Positions 52,001 to 55,029 of a DNA stretch of 64,000 nt are shown here, piece by piece (position 1 is the first letter of the stretch; each line of letters begins with the position of its first letter). Origin of the DNA: Anisus vortex (Eukaryota; Mollusca; Gastropoda; Planorbidae); NCBI GenBank assembly GCA_949126835.1, contig OX421506.1, forward strand, positions 17,800,447-17,864,446. The letters run 5' to 3'. The notes under the pieces are model-generated. The model was not told the origin of the DNA and did not search any database. It saw only the letters and a list, made by a program, of their open reading frames with translations. A program made the position numbers and the translations under genes.

Positions 52001-54559
52001 TTAGTTCAGTTCCTTACATTGGTTCTTACTTACTTGCTTACAGTCCATCACCCATAAGTCATTTATCATAAACTTTCTGTAAAAAATCGCCGTACTTTAG
52101 ATTGATATTTGTTATATTATATTATGATCATCTTCTATTCAATAATGTTTCAATACTCATCATTGATTTTCTCTTTCATTCAGGTGAAAAGATTTCTTGG
52201 AGAGCTGGATGATCAGCTTGCTCAAGTCAATGAATTCAGGAATGAGTTGAAAACCAATGAGCCTTACGGAGCCCTCCCTGACTCTGCAGAGAAACAGTAT
52301 GCTGAATTTGTGGTAAGTGATCTCGCTGGATTGTAATCTAAAATACTCTTTTTTTTTTCCTTGAGCATGGTCATGAATTTCAATTTGTTATCTGGTTATA
52401 ATTTATGGGTGCTGTTAAAATTTTGTAAGCATTAATTGGATATAATATGTTAGAAAAATAAATAACATTTCTTTATTCTGTCAGCTATATGAAAAGAAAA
52501 AGAAACTACACAAGCAAAGACTATTTCATATAATTTTACATTATTTTAAGAATATTTTGTAATCATAGATTTCATAAAATTTTTCATTATTTTAAGAATA
52601 TTTTTTATTCATAGATTTCATATAATTTTACATTATTTTAAGAATATTTTTTATTCATAGATTTGAGTTTTTGCTGATGTCTAGGTTTTTTCTTTTCTTG
52701 AAACAGATTAAGTGTCAGAATTTAGATGAACAGGAGAGGACAATAGAAAACTTACTGGGTGCTGGTGAAGATTTGATTAACCATTGCACATCCCCTCAAG
52801 ATGCCCAAGACATCACTGACCATGTGAAAAGGCTGCGAGAAAGGTGGACAGACACAAAGGACAGAGCCAGGAAGAGAAAGGTCATTACATTATTGGCACT
52901 TGGTTAAGTTGGTTTAGTTAAGTTTGATGAAACACTTTACCTCTGGGAATTCCCAATAATTTGTAGCTATAGATAATTAATGCAAAAATTATTTATGTTT
53001 GTTTTCCTTCAGGAGAAAATGGAGGAGCACCTTCTAAACGTGTCCCACTTCCACGACACTCTGAAAGTTTTCACTGATTGGTTGAACAATGCAGAGATCT
53101 CAATGAGAGGCTGCAAGTATCCCAGCAAGCTTGTCAACACCATCACTAAACAGATTGAAGAGCATAATGTGAGAGCTGATAAATGATAAACTACTAGTTT
53201 ATTTGACAGTTCCTCTAAAATTTGTATTTACAGTGTTCATTAAGCTTAGTCAGTTATTCCTATATCTCTAGGGAGTCAATCTTCACTTTAGTTCTCAATT
53301 GGGTGCAATGGTATTAATTCTTTGCTGACGTATGTAATGGAAATACATTGAACCATCTCACATTTACATGCAGTCGTACCCAGTGTGAAAAAATTTTGTG
53401 TGTAAATAATTGAAAATAAATTCAGGCAATAAATTGTTTAAAAGGACAAAGCTTTAACAATGCTTTAGAAAATATTACCTCTTCAATTACTGTGTCTTAA
53501 TACAATTCTTTTGCTAATTCTAAATCAATGTTTTTCGAACGCAGGTTCTGAAAGCTGATTTGGTAGCCCAAGCTGAGAAAATGAATCTGCTGGACCAGTC
53601 TGGGACCTACCTGAAATATTTTGGACGCAAGCAGGACACTGTGTACGTGAAGAACATGCAGGTGGGAATCAGGCTGAGGTGGAAGAAACTTTTGAGGCGG
53701 TCCGATGAGAGGAGCAGACTGCTGGACCAGGCATTCAAGGAAGATAAGCGGGTAAAGGAGATGACTCTTAAAGTCTTTATAACTTGTAACACTATTTGTT
53801 AGTTCCCTTTTCTATCCCTCATTATTTTAATCCTCAAACATTTTTCAGTGGCAGAGCGGCAGCCCTTTCGGTTGGTTTACCAATAGTCCTGGGTTTGATT
53901 CCTGGTGAAGACTAGGATTTGTTCCTGGTTCTGGAGGGTGTCTACCCATCTTTGATGGATACCTGACTTAAGTTGGCGTAAAGTAAATTCGGGTGGTCAT
54001 ATTGCTGGCCATACAATTCCCCAATATGCTGTGGCCACAGAAACTGGTGAACTCTGCTTTCCATATGGATTAATTTGGTCTGACAAGATACTTATCTTTA
54101 CAAAGAGTTATCAAATCTATAAACTCAAGTCTCAATTGGCATAGTGTGTTCAGAATAACTGGCAAACTGCCTTTACTTTCTCTGACTAATGCTGTGTCAA
54201 CACAACTACCGAGTAAACCTACTGTAACAGACTAATGAGCTGAAATATATGATTTTTAGTAGAATTCAAACTGGACATTCTGTTTGACATTACCATAATT
54301 TATTGGTACATCATTCTTCCCGCTATCTTTCCATACTTTTTTTGTTCTTTATACCATAAATTGGTTCCTTGTACCTCAGGCCAATTACTTTTTCTTTTTG
54401 GTCAACTCACCTATGTGGACTGTTTTTTTTCAATGACAGTTTGATGACTCCTGGTGTGAGCTCTGTGATTGGTTGGACCAGAGCATACAGTCCCTGTCAA
54501 AGTTCATGGCCCCAGCCAATCAGCCGGCAGGGATGAAGCAAGATATTGATGAACTTAAG
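18895..54559 (+). CDS. Spectraplakin (DST/MACF1/Shot family), internal part, 41 exons
   Basis: A giant cytoskeletal linker gene, incomplete at both ends. Forty-one exons bounded by AG/GT (one GC) splice sites join in consistent phase into 8,052 nt, or 2,684 codons without a stop. Domains in order are: plakin-domain helices with a W-S-W-L motif (residues about 1-243), an SH3 module (about 235-290), further plakin-domain helices (to about 444), a basic linker and plakin repeats (about 445-1210), and 13-14 spectrin repeats (1211-2684). The last exons resemble the membrane-distal rod repeats of vertebrate MACF1 closely enough to place the missing EF-hand and GAS2 part downstream. Family members bind actin through N-terminal CH domains and microtubules through GAS2, and work at junctions and along microtubules; both ends are outside the window. 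A plakin-only or plectin gene is unlikely because a spectrin rod follows the plakin repeats. Confidence 0.92.
19517..19567 (+). CDS. Spectraplakin exon 2
   Basis: A 51-nt exon between tattccaccag and CAG|gtattt encodes GHTKDVDNIETEFLLTQ. Both ends are in phase 0. Confidence 0.82.
20004..20075 (+). CDS. Spectraplakin exon 3
   Basis: A 72-nt exon between ttgtctctctag and CAG|gtgagg encodes 24 residues starting DLNLQKKRCLETV. It is helical in character and phase 0 at both ends. Confidence 0.85.
20292..20366. mobile_element. Possible piggyBac-type micro-MITE flanked by TTAA
   Basis: A 67-bp segment starting cccttacagtcccg and ending cgggaaggg sits between two TTAA tetranucleotides (20292-20295 and 20363-20366). 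CCCTT...AAGGG termini with TTAA flanks are typical of piggyBac-like elements. An inner inverted repeat (cagtcccg / cgggactg) can form a hairpin. It lies in the intron between exons 3 and 4. Confidence 0.45.
20745..20855 (+). CDS. Spectraplakin exon 4
   Basis: A 111-nt exon between tctgctatttcag and AAG|gttaga encodes 37 residues starting NVQSDIEDRALYLSQRP. It is phase 0 at both ends. The segment is less conserved with vertebrate plakins than its neighbours. Confidence 0.83.
21282..21361. repeat. Perfect 40-bp tandem duplication
   Basis: The unit attcttagaaagtacttaca ttgatatgctctttaggtct occurs twice in a row without a mismatch, which points to a very recent duplication. It lies about 60 bp upstream of exon 5 and contains the pyrimidine-rich segment ctctttag, so a possible acceptor-like site is duplicated. 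Confidence 0.9.
21421..21516 (+). CDS. Spectraplakin exon 5 (W-S-W-L motif)
   Basis: A 96-nt exon between gatgacattag and CAG|gtataa encodes 32 residues starting ECVLALRNSWSWLQVLNQC and ending ANYHQ. This is the most recognisable plakin-domain signature, matching the vertebrate pattern W-x-W-x-LQLxxCxEVHxKNxxxY. It is phase 0 at both ends. A DNA transposon begins only 49 bp after its donor. Confidence 0.9.
21566..24133 (-). mobile_element. DNA transposon with long inverted repeats, antisense in intron 5
   Basis: The element starts agggtgtcccaaa and ends gggacgccct. About 150 bp of each end pairs imperfectly with the other, sharing gatgtctcacccc, agctcattt and tttagaggtcccccaagag. The flanks are (TA)n on both sides, so the target-site duplication cannot be delimited. 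The interior carries a broken transposase on the minus strand. It occupies most of the 3.5 kb intron between exons 5 and 6, opposite to the host gene. The superfamily was not assigned with confidence. Confidence 0.85.
22024..23730 (-). pseudogene. Frameshifted transposase of an unassigned DNA-transposon family
   Basis: Two overlapping minus-strand frames (23699-22608, 363 codons; 22698-22024, 224 codons) are the front and back of one protein. The switch lies near 22655, where the first frame leaves KATKPSF and the second enters at RELQGIQRFNR. Another frame change near 23640 separates an N-terminal basic segment (KKLAAKEKRVAERKKQF) from the rest. Signature blocks are VHWDGKLLPDVTG, GMCFDTTASNTGRLNG, ACRHHMLEVLL, STGPEILFF and RARWMAKAIYALK. 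They match a transposase type that I recall as repeatedly annotated in arthropod and cnidarian genomes and thought to have an RNase-H-like core. Two frameshifts make it non-functional as it stands. Confidence 0.8.
24255..24355 (-). repeat. Decayed SINE fragment, inverted
   Basis: The plus strand reads ctttggccagctcaatgccc and gtcaggtatccatcagagct, matching in order the inverted SINE at 26111-26440. Both ends are lost. Confidence 0.5.
24395..24760 (+). mobile_element. LINE 3' end (reverse transcriptase C-terminus and 3' UTR)
   Basis: In plus frame the segment encodes KYSFFPSDIRAWNGL followed by NLTSFKT and a stop. This is the typical end of non-LTR retrotransposon ORF2 proteins (pattern S-F-F-P-x-x-I-x-x-W-N-x-L). 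It continues into a 3' UTR with ttctttatagaaggagcgtc. A similar tail recurs near 25470 and 29300. The 5' part is absent, as in usual 5'-truncated LINE insertions. Confidence 0.7.
25015..25137 (+). CDS. Spectraplakin exon 6
   Basis: A 123-nt exon between taaaaatag and AGA|gtaagc encodes 41 residues starting FYHDVRHLEEDMLSFLQWM, the helix that follows the YHQ end of exon 5 in plakin domains. It is phase 0 at both ends. Confidence 0.88.
25178..25647. mobile_element. MITE with gactat...atagtc ends
   Basis: The left end gacttaaataagatgggccg cttgctttaatattt pairs with the right end aaaatagagcaagaggtcca tcttattatagtc. The same family occurs at 56641-57096, sharing accgcttgcttta, taaaatcgaaagttgta or a close variant, and a cggtccatcttataatagtc type of end. 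It lies in the intron between exons 6 and 7. Part of the interior resembles the LINE 3' tail seen at 24650. Confidence 0.65.
25866..26012 (+). CDS. Spectraplakin exon 7 (enters SH3 module)
   Basis: A 147-nt exon between gaatcttgcag and CAC|gtaagt encodes 49 residues starting LMMKRLLDYQ and ending ALVNYQHKH. The ALVNY block corresponds to the ALYDY strand of SH3 domains, which plakins carry inside their fifth spectrin-like repeat. It is phase 0 at both ends. Confidence 0.9.
26111..26445 (-). repeat. Two consecutive inverted SINE pieces
   Basis: Two successive 3' bodies occur: tcgaaccaaatagatccatt ... gcagcgttcaccag (26111-26215), then cagaccgaattgatccatag ... gcagcgttcatcag (26226 on). Only the second continues into taaggtcaggtacccatcag, gctgggtagactcagggac and a weak head. 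This indicates a SINE inserted next to, or tandemly with, another. Confidence 0.75.
26561..26623 (+). CDS. Spectraplakin exon 8 (SH3)
   Basis: A 63-nt exon between ttgcaacag and CAG|gtaggg encodes VTLHKDDMVTILDNSD and VEKWQ. It matches the SH3 core of plakins, where the pattern is x-T-I-x-K-x-D-E-x-x-x-L-x-D-N-S followed by K-W. It is phase 0 at both ends. Confidence 0.93.
26705..27100. repeat. 44-bp minisatellite, about nine copies
   Basis: Diverged tandem copies of a unit of the form tataattgaattttatccaa tgttgactaaatgtataaat fill most of the intron between two SH3 exons. Substitutions and one short internal duplication (near 26995) separate the copies. Confidence 0.92.
27176..27267 (+). 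CDS. Spectraplakin exon 9 (end of SH3)
   Basis: A 92-nt exon between tttgccttcag and AA|gtgagt encodes VRTSNGTEASVPSIVLVIPP and then ADPGCFQYID. The VPSIVxxIPP strand closes the plakin SH3 (VPSVCF-x-x-PPP in vertebrates). It ends in phase 2, and the split lysine codon is completed by exon 10. Confidence 0.93.
27812..27917 (+). CDS. Spectraplakin exon 10
   Basis: A 106-nt exon between cctgtcatcag and GAT|gtaagc encodes LREQVQVNSSTAGKRLR and onwards. It starts in phase 2 and ends in phase 0. This corresponds to the helix after the SH3 of plakin domains. Confidence 0.88.
28028..28175 (+). CDS. Spectraplakin exon 11
   Basis: A 148-nt exon between tgtcttctttag and CCAG|gtatca encodes LEGLSSRQKSDFMKMVNEAA and on to SQIKP. 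It ends in phase 1. Confidence 0.88.
28408..28478 (+). CDS. Spectraplakin exon 12
   Basis: A 71-nt exon between attgttttctcag and ACA|gtaagt encodes DKDLANVAVQKWNKTG and ALIRLFT. It starts in phase 1 and ends in phase 0. Confidence 0.87.
28542..28734. mobile_element. hAT-like MITE, decayed
   Basis: The ends cagggttgtgcacattttga and ttgtaacacccctg, with an internal gggccacacag, follow the usual hAT MITE layout. No clear target-site duplication was seen. It fills much of the intron between exons 12 and 13. Confidence 0.5.
28808..28929 (+). CDS. Spectraplakin exon 13 (end of plakin domain)
   Basis: A 122-nt exon between gatttctccag and AAAG|gtcagt encodes ELGIYSRHYTEECQRKRKEE and on to SKAYFQ. 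It ends in phase 2, the phase required by exon 14. Two other frames are also open here but do not fit the flanking phases. Confidence 0.87.
29100..29345 (+). mobile_element. Decayed LINE 3' tail
   Basis: The segment aaatcctctgtttagaagga gtgtctgtaacatattaag matches the tail of the LINE end at 24640-24690 (cttctttatagaaggagcgtc). Coding similarity is gone. Confidence 0.4.
29618..30156 (+). CDS. Spectraplakin exon 14 (linker and first plakin repeats)
   Basis: A 539-nt exon between ctactgccccag and ACAG|gtattt. It begins with VVPTYEIDIITTETKMTAF, a basic linker (HERHRDRPVDVIKKRKVDQ) and an acidic stretch. Plakin repeats follow, recognisable by glycine-proline-TG turns and EAI-x-x-GL helices: SGITDPRTKQRLTISQALS, LETGEIIPIIEAIARGLI, SGVVNPKTGEIISTKEAITS. 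The exon starts in phase 2 and ends in phase 1, inside a PKTG turn that continues in exon 15. In the family these repeats bind intermediate filaments or junctional partners. In invertebrates without such filaments their ligand is less clear. Confidence 0.93.
30280..32039 (+). CDS. Spectraplakin exon 15 (large plakin-repeat exon)
   Basis: A 1,760-nt exon between aatgcccag and CAG|gtgagt, with the whole 586 codons open. It holds about ten more plakin (plectin-type) repeats; examples are NPVTGEELSLMDAIKAGYI, GVINPATGLEITLNQAIKDG, NPLTGETMTIEEALKRGYI, DPKSGKAISLEDAVLSGCL, NPKTKQQLSIDEAKKKGLW and DPTSGKYISDSTGLSMSLNE. The middle portion (about 31200-31500) is degenerate and lacks TG turns. The exon starts in phase 1 and ends in phase 0. 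Large single plakin-repeat exons are usual in spectraplakins and plectins. The antisense frames here are shadows. Confidence 0.95.
32389..32496 (+). CDS. Spectraplakin exon 16 (rod begins)
   Basis: A 108-nt exon between cccgattttcag and TTG|gtaagt encodes VKEKSDWLSDVANVLASQG and on. The conserved W of spectrin-repeat helix A is present. It is phase 0 at both ends and is the first exon after the plakin repeats. Confidence 0.92.
33148..33339 (+). CDS. Spectraplakin exon 17 (spectrin repeat)
   Basis: A 192-nt exon between tcaccgtacag and ATG|gtgagt encodes GLKEEIISKEPELLNVISQA to KVRFDM, covering helices B and C. A QGQEKGQEK micro-repeat lies between the helices. It is phase 0 at both ends. Confidence 0.92.
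33694..33752. mobile_element. Terminal fragment of a DNA transposon
   Basis: On the minus strand this reads caggggcgaagccacagggg, then gctgaggggggctaagcccc. The form resembles the CAGGGGCG-type termini of hAT-like elements, and cttagccccc is embedded in a small hairpin. The other end was not found nearby. Confidence 0.35.
34196..34369 (+). CDS. Spectraplakin exon 18 (spectrin repeat)
   Basis: A 174-nt exon between catgccatag and AAG|gtataa encodes VSSEAQNRSQKLSQMGRNLE, then EEIDQWLDSAIEK, with the helix-A tryptophan. It is phase 0 at both ends. Confidence 0.93.
34835..34918 (+). CDS. Spectraplakin exon 19, with a GC donor
   Basis: An 84-nt exon between ccttgaatcag and CAG|gcaagt encodes EFVEEMKEREEDLSAIVKSA and on to KENSQ. 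No GT donor fits the phase; AG|GCAAGT is the standard consensus of the GC-AG minority class. It is phase 0 at both ends. Confidence 0.88.
35030..35275 (+). mobile_element. Possible RTE-type LINE C-terminal remnant
   Basis: In one plus frame the sequence reads KTILQGYMTRWKEEKQRE, and in others GSGRPWSK and DPMIGY. This loosely follows the end of RTE-like retrotransposon proteins (basic R-W-x-D-x-I-K segment, then P-x-x-G). Frames are shuffled by indels, so support is weak. Confidence 0.35.
35718..35923 (+). CDS. Spectraplakin exon 20 (spectrin repeat)
   Basis: A 206-nt exon between gaattttgacag and GAAAG|gtttat encodes DVEKDVDSFRKRMDILPTIR to KVFTDLNE. It ends in phase 2, so exon 21 must supply one base of an AGN codon. 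This decides which of the many downstream acceptors can be used. Confidence 0.92.
36282..36484. repeat. 49-bp tandem repeat, four copies
   Basis: The unit tacatacatgccaggaacag gccctgtttaaacttagagc taactggcc occurs four times with very few differences (cccac/cctac; cct/ctt). It lies 150 bp upstream of the 43-bp array in the same intron. Confidence 0.95.
36641..37321 (+). repeat. 43-bp minisatellite made of an amplified splice acceptor
   Basis: Sixteen copies (one shortened by about 10 bp near 37001) of ccttacatttcctattcagg ctgtctcaggcttaccctgt tat run directly into exon 21. Each unit contains a pyrimidine tract, a cag acceptor and the 26 nt that form the start of exon 21. The last unit supplies the only acceptor that keeps phase with minimal insertion (after 37295). 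All three plus frames are open through nearly the whole array because 43 bp cycles the frames. One decoy has caag instead of cag (37250-37253). Confidence 0.95.
37296..37447 (+). CDS. Spectraplakin exon 21 (5' end lies in the repeat array)
   Basis: Phase 2 from exon 20 requires one base, then LSQAYPVIQENLNKLVEDDE and FGLDPHRAAVDRDNLRNI. This gives an acceptor at ctactcag|g after 37295; the next CAG (ctcag at 37301-37305) would hit a stop. The donor is AAAG|gttggc, ending in phase 1. The first nine residues are encoded by minisatellite sequence. Any acceptor three units upstream would add 43 residues in frame. Confidence 0.85.
37580..37762 (+). CDS. Spectraplakin exon 22
   Basis: A 183-nt exon between ctctgtatag and CTAG|gtaagc encodes LVAAGDRLVSGLVDSGRNEE to AAAEQQNVL. 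Phase is 1 at both ends. Confidence 0.93.
38171..38327 (+). CDS. Spectraplakin exon 23
   Basis: A 157-nt exon between tcatccatgaag and GAAAG|gtgagc encodes RLEGIEFSLKEVEAELENHS and on to SSRTMLE. It starts in phase 1 and ends in phase 2. Confidence 0.92.
38650..39007 (+). mobile_element. LINE 3' end with cttat repeat tail
   Basis: The segment carries ttttgttccactgtcagtga (as in F-V-P-L-S-V-R of LINE proteins) and aggctcaatagctgactcct. It finishes in cgtttatttggatcaataaa gcaatcttatcttatctttt. Such short tandem 3' tails are typical of several LINE clades. It is 5' truncated and sits in the intron before exon 24. Confidence 0.6.
39337..39568 (+). CDS. Spectraplakin exon 24
   Basis: A 232-nt exon between tgatgtgtag and AAG|gtacgt encodes LCLDVEGNSEAEQKLKDLME, then SELDAWLTDSIKTL with the helix-A tryptophan. 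A proline-lysine loop (KPKGGAPKPTKTK) follows. It starts in phase 2 and ends in phase 0. Confidence 0.93.
39815..40012 (-). repeat. Decayed inverted SINE
   Basis: The plus strand has aggttggcccatatggctag, agcagcctttcccagtttcc, tggccacactatgcaaggg and gttaggttctgatcaaagct, in the order of the inverted SINE copies. It has several deletions. Confidence 0.6.
40258..40443 (+). CDS. Spectraplakin exon 25
   Basis: A 186-nt exon between ccatttgttcag and GAG|gtcggt encodes VEGLHESKKEKDVEMETLRQ to KWNDLTELLVQQVSLE. The KWNDL block is a helix-C spectrin-repeat signature. Both ends are in phase 0. Confidence 0.93.
40960..41115 (+). repeat. Imperfect TATC-rich microsatellite
   Basis: A run of tatctat and ctctctat variants without a strict period precedes exon 26. 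It gives a long pyrimidine-rich stretch upstream of that acceptor. Confidence 0.7.
41201..41320 (+). CDS. Spectraplakin exon 26
   Basis: A 120-nt exon between tcaatgtcag and AGG|gtaaga encodes ALSEIDGMLKYLDKAENKIN to SIQLREHR. It is phase 0 at both ends. A 24-bp minisatellite begins about 25 bp after its donor. Confidence 0.9.
41345..42080. repeat. 24-bp minisatellite, about 30 copies
   Basis: The unit agtctataatagaatacata aagc is repeated about 30 times, with point variants (agagc, acagc, aaaatac) and one 23-bp unit near 41687. Since 24 is a multiple of 3, both strands stay open: KQSIIEYI or VYNRIHKA forward, MYSIIDCF reverse. It fills the intron between exons 26 and 27 and has no coding support. 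Confidence 0.97.
42177..42503 (+). CDS. Spectraplakin exon 27
   Basis: A 327-nt exon, the largest of the rod, between tttcttgacag and AGG|gtaagt encodes TFDADLKNKRNAVKEIIDKC to KKQHDNLR, including EVCSWLEEMEAEL. It covers the end of one spectrin repeat and the start of the next. Both ends are in phase 0. It is GC-richer than its introns. Confidence 0.95.
42612..42790. mobile_element. Possible hAT-like MITE remnant
   Basis: The segment gttctcaaactacagcccat atgagccagatgtggtcctc resembles the left part of hAT MITEs (C-A-G-x-GGTTCTCAAACT type). No matching right end was seen. Confidence 0.3.
43015..43135 (+). repeat. SINE 3' body fragment
   Basis: In order: tacctgactttagttgggta, a tgggcattgt block, cacactatccccttgcatgc, and gaacactgct. 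This matches the body of the plus-oriented SINE copies. The head and tail are absent. Confidence 0.55.
43198..43407 (+). CDS. Spectraplakin exon 28
   Basis: A 210-nt exon between cctactttag and GAA|gtattt encodes ANQQIIEDRKLFIDDLNSTG to DAKRKLTQE. Both ends are in phase 0. The frame stays open for about 200 nt into the intron, but that extension is AT-rich and hydrophobic, so it is not taken as coding. Confidence 0.92.
43662..43781 (+). CDS. Spectraplakin exon 29
   Basis: A 120-nt exon between tttatgtctag and AGG|gtatgt encodes AGDTLDHLLDELDGLHRIVT to LKNEIDENR. Both ends are in phase 0. Confidence 0.92.
43950..44073 (-). repeat. tRNA-Asp-like SINE head, inverted
   Basis: On the minus strand the element reads gccggctggtccagcggtta gatcaccggactgtcaacc with an A box, then ggtcgcgggttctatccctg as a B box. 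The anticodon-loop position ctgtcaa would give GUC (Asp). No body of the other SINE follows, so this is a second SINE family. It is not an intact tRNA gene. Confidence 0.7.
44151..44250 (+). CDS. Spectraplakin exon 30
   Basis: A 100-nt exon between gtctgataccag and GATG|gtagga encodes AVLEDLDHQRQAMAKAEEVA to GVEDPVD. It starts in phase 0 and ends in phase 1. Confidence 0.91.
44355..44615 (-). repeat. tRNA-derived SINE, inverted, nearly complete
   Basis: The plus strand reads agaccaatttgatgcttaga, gcagtgttcaccag, gtgattgtgtggccagcaca, gagctgggtagactcaggga and a head with caaggtttgaacctgggacc (B box). It lies between exons 30 and 31. Confidence 0.78.
45024..45256 (+). CDS. Spectraplakin exon 31
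   Basis: A 233-nt exon between tcctttcaccag and GCT|gtaaat encodes EELRQKYKEICDMSKDIRLT to EAVKEQQAELA. It contains LPGLDPEAVKEQ, close to the vertebrate MACF1 rod pattern SPGIDPSIIKQQ. It starts in phase 1 and ends in phase 0. Confidence 0.94.
45390..45560 (+). mobile_element. Decayed LINE ORF end
   Basis: The segment gaatgggttacctgcactaa tcagacaagctaaaaactta acataattgaaaac parallels the LINE end at 24555-24610 (gaatgggttatctgaacaaa). Many substitutions and stops show an old copy. Confidence 0.45.
45879..46103 (+). CDS. Spectraplakin exon 32
   Basis: A 225-nt exon between atgtctccag and GAT|gtaagt encodes GFKKELEKARELVGECRRIG to QHADHFKKLFD, finishing the spectrin repeat opened in exon 31. 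Both ends are in phase 0. Confidence 0.94.
46104..50170. other. 4 kb AT-rich intron without recognised elements
   Basis: This intron separates exons 32 and 33. It is strongly AT-rich with many A and T runs. No exon, SINE, LINE or inverted-repeat element was recognised. A 104-codon frame at 47297-47611 is hydrophobic and compositionally biased and is not supported as a gene. Confidence 0.7.
50171..50272 (+). CDS. Spectraplakin exon 33
   Basis: A 102-nt exon between ttttctgcag and AAG|gtaatc encodes SINSWLPMAEHQLALMKPPS to TQIEDLK. The pattern matches vertebrate M-F-D-W-L-D-N-x-x-x-x-L-x-x-M-P-P. Both ends are in phase 0. Confidence 0.94.
50581..50748 (+). CDS. Spectraplakin exon 34
   Basis: A 168-nt exon between gtctcattcag and GAG|gtttgc encodes LFKADVHPHIVEMQQLTQEA to KWLELLKGLTDRE. 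It has the helix-C KWLEL signature. Both ends are in phase 0. Confidence 0.94.
50868..51023 (+). CDS. Spectraplakin exon 35
   Basis: A 156-nt exon between tttcccctag and GAG|gtaaac encodes NKLTDMQLKVGEVSQAMEDT to THMRKLE. Both ends are in phase 0. Confidence 0.93.
51457..51657 (+). CDS. Spectraplakin exon 36
   Basis: A 201-nt exon between ccaccttcag and AAG|gttggt encodes LMQNDIRNKEKAARKLNTAV to QESMRK. Both ends are in phase 0. The 18-bp array starts directly at the donor, and the reading frame runs through it, so a retained intron would be translated for about 138 codons before a stop. Confidence 0.92.
51658..52026 (+). repeat. 18-bp minisatellite abutting the exon 36 donor
   Basis: About twenty copies of ggttcagttccttacatt begin 3 nt inside the intron. 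Variants are ctttacatt, cattgcatt, ttagttcag and ttgtttcag. The period of 18 keeps all frames fixed, giving IGSVPY repeats in the exon frame and LVQFLT in another. It is a young array judging by the low divergence. Confidence 0.96.
52184..52312 (+). CDS. Spectraplakin exon 37
   Basis: A 129-nt exon between ctttcattcag and GTG|gtaagt encodes VKRFLGELDDQLAQVNEFRN to KQYAEFV. It resembles the vertebrate rod segment with P-x-G-x-L-P-x-x-A-x-E-Q. Both ends are in phase 0. Confidence 0.93.
52523..52664. repeat. 46-bp tandem repeat, three copies
   Basis: The unit tttcatataattttacatta ttttaagaatattttttatt catag occurs three times with few changes in the intron between exons 37 and 38. Confidence 0.85.
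52707..52880 (+). CDS. Spectraplakin exon 38
   Basis: A 174-nt exon between cttgaaacag and AAG|gtcatt encodes IKCQNLDEQERTIENLLGAG to RWTDTKDRARKRK. Both ends are in phase 0. Confidence 0.93.
53013..53168 (+). CDS. Spectraplakin exon 39
   Basis: A 156-nt exon between gttttccttcag and AAT|gtgaga encodes EKMEEHLLNVSHFHDTLKVF, then TDWLNNAEISM and ITKQIEEHN. It aligns with the vertebrate MACF1 pattern F-I-N-W-L-T-L-A-E and S-Q-I-E-E-H-K. Both ends are in phase 0. Confidence 0.95.
53545..53751 (+). CDS. Spectraplakin exon 40
   Basis: A 207-nt exon between tcgaacgcag and CGG|gtaaag encodes VLKADLVAQAEKMNLLDQSG, then LKYFGRKQDTVYVKNMQVGI and RLRWKKLLRRSDERSRLLDQ. This is the best-conserved rod stretch seen: vertebrate MACF1/DST has LDQTG-x-x-LKF-x-x-QKQDVV-x-IKN at the same place. 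Both ends are in phase 0. Confidence 0.96.
53845..54100 (+). repeat. tRNA-derived SINE, plus orientation
   Basis: The head has gtggcagagcggcagc and a decayed B box gggtttgattcctggtg. The body follows with ggagggtgtctacccatctt, tacctgacttaagttggcgt, tgctggccatacaattcccc, gctgtggccacagaaactgg and tggtctgacaagatacttat. Confidence 0.78.
54440..54559 (+). CDS. Spectraplakin exon 41, last certain exon
   Basis: A 120-nt exon between ttcaatgacag and AAG|gtaagt encodes FDDSWCELCDWLDQSIQSLS to MKQDIDELK, the first helix of the next spectrin repeat (vertebrate F-H-E-A-W-x-K-L-I-D-W-L). It ends in phase 0 and the protein must continue beyond the window. Confidence 0.95.
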
Positions 54560-55011
54560 GTAAGTTTCAATTCGTGCTCAATTCATCAACAGCACCTTTA
54601 TTTGTAAAAGATTGTTCCGTAGGTCTAAAATATTTTTTTTTAAGGTCAAATGTTTTTATTATTTGCAAACCTTTTTTTTTAAATAATTATCTTTTAAACA
54701 AGAAATTATCTTTTGATATTAAAATAAAATATTATTTTATAAATAAAATACAGAATATTTCTATTATTTTTAGGTCATTTTTAACTATAAAATATAAAAA
54801 AAAATGTTCTAGTTTGATCATAGTACCGGGTACTTCATAGTGTAAAGCTTACATCTAAATTTAGATTTTTAACATCAAAACTAGGCATTTGATACTTTTA
54901 TGTTAACTATTAAAGCATTCTTCTAGCTGCATTGTATTAAGCATAGAGTGCGAATATTTTAAACTGGTGAATTCTGTGTGCATATTTTCTGTTCTTATTT
55001 TATTTATTCAG

Positions 55012-55029
55012 AAAATTGAAATGCTTACG
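55012..55029 (+). CDS. Candidate 18-nt microexon
   Basis: A strong acceptor (ttcttattttatttattcag) and a consensus donor (ACG|gtaagt) enclose 18 nt encoding KIEMLT. Phase is 0 at both ends, matching the end of exon 41 and inserting six residues between helix A and helix B of a spectrin repeat. No homology can test so short a peptide, so the call rests on splice signals and phase only. Confidence 0.45.
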
